This document shows, in pieces, positions 1 through 4,712 of a DNA stretch of 5,358 bases (position 1 is the stretch's first letter; every line of letters begins with the position of its first letter). The stretch covers positions 1 through 5,358 of the forward strand of contig CANLED010000169.1 of the NCBI GenBank assembly GCA_947489175.1. Direction: 5' to 3'. Made by a program: the position numbers and the translations under genes. Below the pieces are notes generated by a model. It had not been told where the DNA came from and ran no database searches. It saw only the letters and a program-made list of their open reading frames with translations. This stretch comes from Chitinophagaceae bacterium (GTDB lineage: Bacteria > Bacteroidota > Bacteroidia > Chitinophagales > Chitinophagaceae).

Positions 1-41
1 GTTTTATTGCTCCTACAGCACATATATTTTTACTCACAAAA

Positions 42-103
42 ACGTCATAACCTTTTTTTAGGGTCGCCATTTAACACACTCGGGATTAAAATTGTGTGCA
101 ATT
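42..103. repeat. Dispersed repeat, copy A (same-strand partner at 1080-1147)
   Basis: This segment starts with ACGTCATA, then CC, a run of seven T, and AGGGTCGCC. The same order recurs at 1080-1107 with only a base or two of difference. Beyond that core the two copies remain recognisably alike (TAaCACA...GGAT here, TAtCACA...GGAT there), and both end in a small palindrome, AATTG-TGTG-CAATT here at 90-103. It lies downstream of the antitoxin gene and is probably non-coding. I do not know its family name. It could be a fragment of a miniature element or a REP-type repeat. Confidence 0.6.
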
Positions 104-130
104 CCAACATCAATTCCTCTTTCATTCCTG

Positions 131-457
131 TCAGATAAGTTTGACAAAATTCTCTTCAAGTTTCACATTGAAATGAATTTCTGCTTTTAATGCTTTGAAC
201 ACTTTAAGAAGCGTTTCAACCGTCGCGCTATTTGCACTACTTTCTAATTTTGAAATTTGCGCTTTCTGAACACCTATAAGTTTGCCTAGCTGTTCTTGGG
301 TCAAATTTCGTTCTTGTCTTGCTTTTTTGATCATACGGCTTAATACATCCATATTCAATTCATATTCATAGGTATCTCTGTCCTCAGTACCAACTTTACC
401 AATATATTTATCCTTCATTTCGGCAAGCGAATATGATTTCATTGTTGTCTTTTGCAT
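131..457 (-). CDS. XRE-family helix-turn-helix antitoxin (HigA-like)
   Basis: This 108-residue protein has a Cro/C1-type helix-turn-helix at about residues 40-93. The recognition region is visible as LTQEQLGKLIGVQKAQISKLE (residues 52-72, with the turn around IGVQKAQ). The N-terminal 35 residues are acidic and probably form the toxin-binding or dimer-forming arm. HigA-type antitoxins neutralise a RelE/HigB-type mRNA interferase and repress their own promoter. The gene follows a toxin remnant by three bases (toxin TAG at 461-463, this ATG at 455-457), the usual toxin-first higBA order. An alternative start is M6 at 440-442; I kept the upstream ATG because of its tight spacing to the toxin stop. 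Since the toxin's 5' end and the shared promoter are gone, it may be an orphan with no promoter or one inside the remnant. The helix-turn-helix call is firm; the antitoxin role is inferred from its neighbour. Confidence 0.88.
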   Translation of the reverse strand: MQKTTMKSYSLAEMKDKYIGKVGTEDRDTYEYELNMDVLSRMIKKARQERNLTQEQLGKLIGVQKAQISKLESSANSATVETLLKVFKALKAEIHFNVKLEENFVKLI

Positions 458-460
458 AAT

Positions 461-649
461 CTACTTTTTAAGTTTACTTTCAAAATATTTTGTCCTGATT
501 TTTACCGCCCTATCAATTTCATTTGAGGGTACTTTGTCTACCTTTTTAATAAATCCATGAGTCGCTAAAACCAGTGTTTCTACCCCATCCGTTTTATCCC
601 AAAAAGCAAGTAATCTAATTTGTAAACCATTATACCTGGTGCGGAATTG
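461..649 (-). pseudogene. 5'-truncated RelE/HigB-like toxin (phage Gp49 / DUF891 type)
   Basis: An open frame of 62 codons ends in TAG at 461-463. It reads QFRTRYNGLQIRLLAFW, then DKTDG, then LATHGFIKK, then VPSNEIDRAVKIRTKYFESK. This is the C-terminal half of the RelE/ParE superfamily toxins related to phage Gp49: the FRTRYNG strand, the hydrophobic LLAFWDK strand, the HGFxKK segment, and the closing helix with P..EI..A. Intact family members are roughly 100-120 residues, so about half is missing. There is no in-frame start, a stop (TAG, 650-652) blocks the frame immediately upstream, and beyond it lies a palindromic repeat. The pairing with the downstream XRE gene supports the identity. The family assignment rests on remembered motifs, not an alignment. 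The fragment is unlikely to make an active toxin. Confidence 0.75.
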
Positions 650-664
650 CTAGAATGTATTTCT

Positions 665-696
665 CAATAGCCTTGGGTTTAAACCCCAGGCTATTG
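665..696. repeat. Near-perfect 32-bp palindrome (REP-like) at the toxin breakpoint
   Basis: The arms CAATAGCC (665-672) and GGCTATTG (689-696) are perfectly complementary, and the centre TTGGGTTT/AAACCCCA continues the symmetry with a single T/C mismatch (674 against 687). Fifteen of sixteen pairs match. Such palindromes resemble the REP units mobilised by RAYT/TnpA-REP transposases in Bacteroidetes, but no transposase is present here, so the link is an inference. It begins 13 bases beyond the stop that caps the truncated toxin. Confidence 0.7.
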
Positions 697-795
697 ATTT
701 TTCTTCCTATCACCGACCATTGAGGAGAAATTTAACCAATTGCCTTATTTCAAATTGTGAAGAATCATGGAGGTTATAGCATCCCTTTATAATAC

Positions 796-820
796 GGTGG
801 CTTCGACAGGCTCAGCCACC
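796..820. repeat. Palindromic repeat unit, short form (GGTGGCT...AGCCACC)
   Basis: GGTGGCT (796-802) and AGCCACC (814-820) form a 7-bp stem around TCGACAGGCTC. Read against the element at 904-946 in reverse orientation, it shares GGTGGCTTCGACA, then GCTCAG, then CCACC, but lacks two internal stretches. It therefore appears to be a shortened relative of the same repeat family. Bacteroidetes genomes often carry many intergenic copies of similar elements (recalled, not searched). Confidence 0.6.
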
Positions 821-903
821 GCGGACAATACAGCCACATCACAAAATTCCTCTGAGATTTCAGCTACCTCGAACCGAATACCAATTACCCGAAGAAGTAT
901 GGC

Positions 904-946
904 GGTGGCTGCGGTAACTGAGCTTGCCGAAGTTGTCGAAGCCACC
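904..946. repeat. Palindromic repeat unit, long form, inverted relative to 796-820
   Basis: GGTGGCT (904-910) pairs with AGCCACC (940-946). Inside, the sequence carries TGAGCTTGCCGAAGTTGTCG, the reverse-complement counterpart of the shorter unit plus extra internal bases. Together with 796-820 it makes an inverted pair about 83 bases apart, the arrangement of a BIME-like composite REP element. Confidence 0.6.
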
Positions 947-990
947 ATTGAAAAAAGTGAAGAGGCCACCAAATTTACATAGCGCTTAGT

Positions 991-1025
991 ATGACAGGAG
1001 TTTCCTCGCGGTACTCGGAATGACA
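991..1025. repeat. Dispersed intergenic repeat fragment (TTTCCTCGCGGTACTCGGAATGACA type)
   Basis: The end TCCTCGCGGTACTCGGAATGACA matches the well-known form of a very common bacterial intergenic repeat (cf. TTCCTCGC...CTCGGAATGACA). It is bounded by two ATGACA hexamers (991-996 and 1020-1025). I recognise the pattern from general familiarity. Copy number in this genome cannot be seen from the window, where it occurs once. Confidence 0.45.
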
Positions 1026-1033
1026 AAAGAGGA

Positions 1034-1063
1034 CCTCACCTTCCTCTTCGAGAAAAGGTGAGG
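1034..1063. repeat. Strong hairpin (CCTCACCTT / AAGGTGAGG)
   Basis: A perfect 9-bp stem (1034-1042 with 1055-1063) is followed inward by a 3-bp CTC/GAG stem around a TTC loop, with one mismatch and one unpaired A between them. There is no T-run after it on either strand, so an intrinsic terminator is unlikely. It looks like another repeat unit in the cluster. Confidence 0.55.
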
Positions 1064-1079
1064 GGAAATTATTTGCTTT

Positions 1080-1147
1080 ACGTCATACCCCTTTTTTTAG
1101 GGTCGCCCTATATCACATTAAGGATGACCTCCTATAATTGTGCAATT
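1080..1147. repeat. Dispersed repeat, copy B (same strand as 42-103)
   Basis: It has the same core as copy A: ACGTCATA, then C-rich bases, seven T, and AGGGTCGCC (1080-1107). After this comes a weaker but colinear match, and the same terminal small palindrome, here AATTG-TG-CAATT (1136-1147), differing only in the spacer. The two copies are in direct orientation about 1 kb apart and enclose the antitoxin, the toxin remnant and the other repeats. Confidence 0.6.
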
Positions 1148-1304
1148 AATTAAAATCTGCTTTGCCCTCATTTAAATTTGTAAAATATTCCTGCATCCTT
1201 TTTCCGCTGATTTATTCTAGTTGTTACTTGCTGCTTGAATTCTTGCCTAAGTGTATCGGTGCGCTGCATTGACCAATTATGAAAGTATTTGGGTTTGGAT
1301 AAAC

Positions 1305-2303
1305 TTATTTTCTATTTATTCTATTTTGCAATTCCAATATCCTTTCCATTAGCTGGTTAAATTTCAAAGGCTCACCGTAAATCATAAAACTTGTCATTTC
1401 TTCATAATCTTTTTCATAATTATTAATTACACTATCTGGCGGTATAATCATTATTTTACTTGGTGTATGATTTGCATAGGAAAGCCCTCGTAACGGATTA
1501 AACTTTTCTCTATGTGAAACAATATTGCTGTATAATTCCGAATTTTTCAAGGCCTCAACTCCATATTCGGTGTCCATCAATTTTTCCAAATCATACAAAT
1601 GGCGTGAAAGTCTATCAACACGTATTTTTTCAACTTCCTGCGAAAATTCTTCGTGTAGCAAAAATATTTTTTCTAAAAATGTTCTTTGTGGAAGCACAGT
1701 CGGAATTACAAAAGGAACACTTACAAAACTTTGTTGGGGAAAATTATCGCTTAAAATTGAGCAAATATTTCTTTCCTCAATTGGTTCCATTAATGAACGT
1801 GAACTTACTTCAATCAAAACCCTTTGCGGTAAATATGCTGATGTATCAATTACTGAATTATAATGAATTTCAATTACCTGCGGATCTTTGTCAGAATCCT
1901 TTACTGGTTGTGCAAAAAGTTTACATTCCTCAATTGCTTTCCATTCTGTTAGCACACTTGTCAAGTCTGTAAGAAAAGTCGTTGATATGAATTCACAAGA
2001 TTGTTTCCTTAAATTTTTAATTTGCGTTTTACTGATGTCGCCTTCAAAACCAAAAAACCTTCTGTCAATCGCCAAATCAATATCTTCCGAAAATCGTTCT
2101 ATCAAATTCCATGCTTTGCTCAAAGATGTTCCACCTTTAAAAACTATGCTTCTGCTGCATGGCAAAGAAAAAGACGCCTTCAATGCCAATGTTACCCACC
2201 AATCCTTTTCAATTGCCACCGATGGTAAACCTGTTAATTCCGTTGCTTGATTCAGAATTTCAATTCTTCGTTGCTTTGATAACTTTAGCCAGTTGGTGTT
2301 CAT
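1305..2303 (-). CDS. abiEii: AbiEii/AbiGii-type nucleotidyltransferase toxin (type IV TA)
   Basis: This 332-residue protein of the AbiEii/AbiGii toxin family (DUF1814, DNA polymerase beta-like nucleotidyltransferase fold) has all the family landmarks. IEKDWWVT is at 31-38, and the nucleotide-binding FKGGTSLSKAW at 55-65. The metal-binding RFSEDIDL is at 70-77, with D74 and D76 as the DxD pair. A further acidic strand, VLIEVSSR, is at 162-169. FLEKIFLLHEE at 209-219 and RLSRHLYDLEKL at 231-242 correspond to the conserved C-terminal motifs III and IV. In characterised AbiE systems the toxin is bacteriostatic and its antitoxin does not bind it directly (type IV). The related MenT toxins add nucleotides to tRNA, so a tRNA target is possible here but inferred. 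The start ATG (2301-2303) overlaps the antitoxin stop as ATGA, indicating translational coupling. No truncation is seen and the enzyme should be active. Confidence 0.93.
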   Translation of the reverse strand: MNTNWLKLSKQRRIEILNQATELTGLPSVAIEKDWWVTLALKASFSLPCSRSIVFKGGTSLSKAWNLIERFSEDIDLAIDRRFFGFEGDISKTQIKNLRKQSCEFISTTFLTDLTSVLTEWKAIEECKLFAQPVKDSDKDPQVIEIHYNSVIDTSAYLPQRVLIEVSSRSLMEPIEERNICSILSDNFPQQSFVSVPFVIPTVLPQRTFLEKIFLLHEEFSQEVEKIRVDRLSRHLYDLEKLMDTEYGVEALKNSELYSNIVSHREKFNPLRGLSYANHTPSKIMIIPPDSVINNYEKDYEEMTSFMIYGEPLKFNQLMERILELQNRINRK

Positions 2304-2902
2304 TTAATGTCTTGTATTAATATTTTTTTGATCCAAACCGGTGCAAGTTTGGCGTCATTCAATATATTTTCTTTTTTCTCCTTTTTTAGAAGCATTCGAA
2401 TTTTCAATACCGTTTCCTCATCTACTTTTGTTTGACCAATAGTTTTTAATGCCTGAATAACTAAACTACTTATTTCGCCTTTTGCTATTAAATTTTTCGG
2501 ACTTGTATTTTTAAATGTAATTGTTCGCTTTCCAACTTTAATGCTTCTTGCTGCTCCATCTGTCAGATAAACTACTTTCATAGGAACTTGGGTAGATAAT
2601 CCCAACTTATTTAAAGCTTGAACTCCCGTTGTAACAATTCTTGCTTTGTCTCGCCTTGCAATTGCTTTGGCTATATCTTCGGTTGATGGAAATAAAACGC
2701 CTAGTTCTTTGTCAACTTTGGGGTATAAATATATACCATGAGCCAAGCTAACAAGTATGCCCTTTTCTTTCAATCGCAACAAGGCTTTCTTAGCACTTTC
2801 AGCGTTACCATAATCTAAGAAATCGCACACAAAATGAACACTTCCTTTTGGGTATGATTTCAGCACTTCGGCAATTTTGTTTTCTACTATTGGTCGTTCC
2901 AT
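2300..2902 (-). CDS. abiEi: AbiEi-type winged-helix antitoxin (DUF6088 family)
   Basis: This 200-residue protein has an N-terminal winged helix over about residues 5-62. A recognition helix lies near NAESAKKALLRLKEKGIL (33-50), followed by the wing AHGIYLYPK (54-62). The C-terminal domain contains the family-typical QALNKLGLSTQVPMKVVYLT (95-114) and GKRTITFKNTSPKNL (124-138). AbiEi antitoxins bind inverted repeats in their own promoter and repress the operon, and counteract AbiEii without forming a stable complex. The position directly upstream of the nucleotidyltransferase, with a 4-bp overlap, is the canonical abiE layout. An inverted repeat lies 15 bases before the start, as expected for autoregulation. 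The ATG at 2900-2902 is chosen because it opens the frame just behind the operator and gives the normal family length. There is no clear Shine-Dalgarno sequence, which is usual in Bacteroidetes. Confidence 0.9.
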   Translation of the reverse strand: MERPIVENKIAEVLKSYPKGSVHFVCDFLDYGNAESAKKALLRLKEKGILVSLAHGIYLYPKVDKELGVLFPSTEDIAKAIARRDKARIVTTGVQALNKLGLSTQVPMKVVYLTDGAARSIKVGKRTITFKNTSPKNLIAKGEISSLVIQALKTIGQTKVDEETVLKIRMLLKKEKKENILNDAKLAPVWIKKILIQDIK

Positions 2903-2916
2903 TTAAACAGTATTTC

Positions 2917-2943
2917 GTCCCAAATTTACTAAATATTTGGGAC
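2917..2943 (-). promoter_or_regulatory. Candidate abiE operator with embedded -7 promoter box
   Basis: GTCCCAAAT (2917-2925) and ATTTGGGAC (2935-2943) form a perfect 9+9 bp inverted repeat with a 9-base spacer. Read on the minus strand, TAAATTTG (2921-2928) is an exact match to the Bacteroidetes -7 consensus TAnnTTTG and lies partly in the start-proximal arm. This would put transcription initiation near 2914, about 12 bases before the abiEi ATG. A -33 TTG at standard spacing is not obvious; the nearest TTTG is about 14 bases upstream, which is short. A repressor bound here would block the -7 box, consistent with known AbiEi autorepression. Confidence 0.6.
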
Positions 2944-2965
2944 AAAATAATAATTTTCAGAATTA

Positions 2966-3084
2966 AGGTATTTGAACCATTTTCCCGATGTCGGCAAAAT
3001 GGTCTGATGCAGAACTTCCGGAGTTTTCACAAGACTTTTAGCTTTCTCTATTATGCTCAAAAAAATGTCCCATTCTGACTACCC
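2966..3084 (-). pseudogene. Decayed internal fragment of a dinD-like gene (DNA-damage-inducible protein D)
   Basis: On the minus strand, codons from 3084 read G, stop, then SEWDIFLSIIEKAK (3078-3037). After a one-base shift in a run of A they continue KSCENSGSSAS, DHFADIGKMVQIP (3037-2966). This fits the conserved stretch of DinD-family proteins, whose pattern is LGYxxWxNFxxxIxKAxxSCxxSGxxxxDHFADxxKMVxIGSG. Restoring one A to the AAAA run rejoins the frames, and the TAG at 3079-3081 stands where the family has Tyr (TAC/TAT to TAG). The match stops at about 2965, where three stops follow and the abiE promoter begins. Only about 40 codons of a protein of roughly 270-290 residues remain. The family pattern is from memory, not a search. 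Confidence 0.68.
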
Positions 3085-3171
3085 TACGAAATTGATCTAA
3101 TGACGAAAATTACCAAAATTATACCGAATCTTTCCTCCGCAAAACTTTCAACTAAAAACTATTCAACTAAT

Positions 3172-4680
3172 CTACCCCTCAAACCTCTTCTCACTCAACT
3201 TCTTCCCATCCACACTCATATGATTAAAGACGATCTGCACCTTATCATCCTTCCGCTCCACTTCAACCTGTAAAAACCCTCCGATGATATTCAAATACTC
3301 ATGCTCGGGCAATACATCCTCCTTCTTCCATCCACCGGCATGCTCATCACTTCCTGGTCCACAGGCAAACTCATAGGTTCCCGTTTTGGCATGCTTTGAA
3401 ATATACTGCCAATGCCTGTCCCCACAAACTACAAACGTGTTTTTATCGGGTGCAATCAGGTTCCTGATTGCATCGCCCTCGAACTTGTAATTGCTGTTGG
3501 AATGATTGTCTTTTTTCTGTGGACGGTCGGGACCGATGATTGGGGTTGGACTGATCAACACCTTAAACGTTGCATCAGATTGCGCATAGGTATCTTTGAA
3601 CCAGGCCATTTGCTCCGGTCCCCAAATGGTTTTAGCTGGACCATCTGGCAATTCATTTGGCACCCTGTACTCTCGAACGTCAAACATCCAAATCTGAACA
3701 TCCTTGCCCCACCTGAAAGTCCTGTATGGCTTGTCGCTGCTGGGCACCTGCTGCCTGAACAATTCAACCCCTTGCTGAAAAGTGAAATCACCCATGAACT
3801 TATTCGTTGATGCTGGATACGAATCATTCATCCATGTGTCATGGTCGTCTTTCATGAAATAACAGGGCACATTCTTGTAAAAAGCAACCGCACTGGTTAA
3901 GCTGTTCATCCGCTGCCAGTTCCACCTCGCGAGCGATAAATTCTTTGATAGATGGTCGTGATACAACACATCTCCTGTATGCACCAAAAAATCAGGATTC
4001 AATGCCTGCATTTCTTTGAAGATCTTGAATCCGCCTCCGGCTGGGTCATCCTGATGAGAATATTCGTGGCAAGTTGTTACCATGAACTTCACTTTTTTCG
4101 TTTCCGTTTTTGATGGCGCCGTCCTAAATTTTCCGTCGATAAAATTCGTACCTCCTGCACTGTTTCTCGCTTCAACTTTTATCTCATATTCTTTGTTGGA
4201 TGTCAATGTTGTCAACATAAATTGTCCTGCATAATCGGTTGAATCATCTACTGCAAGCCAACTTGTTTCAACCCATTTTTTATCCCCTTTCACCCGATAC
4301 AAAACCCGCATTTCACCTTTCGTCCCAGGCACCGCTCCATCAAGCGTCTCAACCGTTTTTCCTTCCGGCATCACCGATTTTGCTGGCCTATTGGGCCTGT
4401 CCTGTTTGTACTTTTTACTGAAATAATCTAACGGATGCCATTCATTATTTGAATCATCCAAATACATGGATTTTGGCAATACCTTTTTATCCGTCACACG
4501 AACCGCTGCTTTTGTCAACCTTGCCCAAACAACCGCTTCATTGGAAGAAATCTCTCCCATTTTTATTCCCGTAGTGAAATACGGAATGTCTTTCATCATG
4601 GTGTCTGTCATGACTTGCACCATCGGCATGGCGGCTACTACACCCAATGTTCCTTGCTGTATAAATTTTCTCCTTTGCAT
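3172..4680 (-). CDS. PhoD-like alkaline phosphatase / metallophosphoesterase, Tat-exported
   Basis: This 502-residue secreted phosphoesterase of the PhoD family is expected to hydrolyse phosphate mono- or diesters outside the cytoplasmic membrane, using iron and calcium as in Bacillus PhoD. The N-terminus MQRRKFIQQGTLGVVAAMPM is a twin-arginine signal (R3, R4). A beta-rich PhoD N-terminal domain spans about residues 30-190 (GEISSNEAVVWAR, EYEIKVEARN). The catalytic domain follows: VTTCHEYS, whose C204 matches the iron-binding Cys of PhoD; HTGD (234-237); KDDHD (277-281); FDVREYR (333-339); and CGDRH (419-423). The frame also opens 36 bases upstream at a TTG (4714-4716) that overlaps the aminotransferase stop. 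I prefer the ATG at 4678-4680 because it places the RR motif at the very N-terminus, as Tat signals have it. It likely shares a transcript with the upstream gene. The exact substrate is unknown. Confidence 0.9.
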   Translation of the reverse strand: MQRRKFIQQGTLGVVAAMPMVQVMTDTMMKDIPYFTTGIKMGEISSNEAVVWARLTKAAVRVTDKKVLPKSMYLDDSNNEWHPLDYFSKKYKQDRPNRPAKSVMPEGKTVETLDGAVPGTKGEMRVLYRVKGDKKWVETSWLAVDDSTDYAGQFMLTTLTSNKEYEIKVEARNSAGGTNFIDGKFRTAPSKTETKKVKFMVTTCHEYSHQDDPAGGGFKIFKEMQALNPDFLVHTGDVLYHDHLSKNLSLARWNWQRMNSLTSAVAFYKNVPCYFMKDDHDTWMNDSYPASTNKFMGDFTFQQGVELFRQQVPSSDKPYRTFRWGKDVQIWMFDVREYRVPNELPDGPAKTIWGPEQMAWFKDTYAQSDATFKVLISPTPIIGPDRPQKKDNHSNSNYKFEGDAIRNLIAPDKNTFVVCGDRHWQYISKHAKTGTYEFACGPGSDEHAGGWKKEDVLPEHEYLNIIGGFLQVEVERKDDKVQIVFNHMSVDGKKLSEKRFEG

Positions 4681-4712
4681 ATTTCTATTGTTGTCTATAG
4701 TGAATGTAAAAA

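Larger units (their letters stand above)
650..1304. other. Gene-free stretch: palindromic-repeat patchwork, then AT-rich spacer
   Basis: No credible gene lies in these 655 bases. The first 500 are filled with several separate inverted or dispersed repeat elements, listed individually. Open frames on both strands across 767-1026 are products of GC-rich repeats. From about 1148 to 1304 the sequence is AT-rich spacer behind abiEii. Its only coding-like signal is a 33-codon minus-strand frame (1168-1269), described under findings. No T-tailed hairpin terminator for abiEii is apparent. Confidence 0.7.

Noticed and set aside
45..125. Minus-strand 26-codon frame just after the antitoxin
   Set aside because: Its second half is translated from repeat copy A and it has no family resemblance; it is most likely chance.
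767..1026. Open frames on both strands (71 codons plus, 79 codons minus) in the repeat cluster
   Set aside because: They consist of translated GGTGGCT-type repeats and their surroundings, overlap each other on opposite strands, have low-complexity Ala/Thr/Ser/Glu-rich composition, and show no domain.
1034..1063. Hairpin as an intrinsic terminator for abiEii or the toxin-antitoxin locus
   Set aside because: There is no T-run on either side, it is about 240 bases from the abiEii stop, and it sits among other repeat elements.
1514..2250. Several plus-strand open frames opposite abiEii
   Set aside because: They are antisense shadows of a strongly supported gene with all family motifs; none shows a domain or a start context.
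2848..3078. Plus-strand 76-codon frame across the abiE promoter
   Set aside because: It runs antisense to the abiEi start, the operator and the dinD remnant, and its composition looks non-coding.
3412..3827. Plus-strand 132-codon frame and minus-strand 90-codon alternative frame within phoD
   Set aside because: Both overlap the catalytic region of PhoD in other frames and have no recognisable features.
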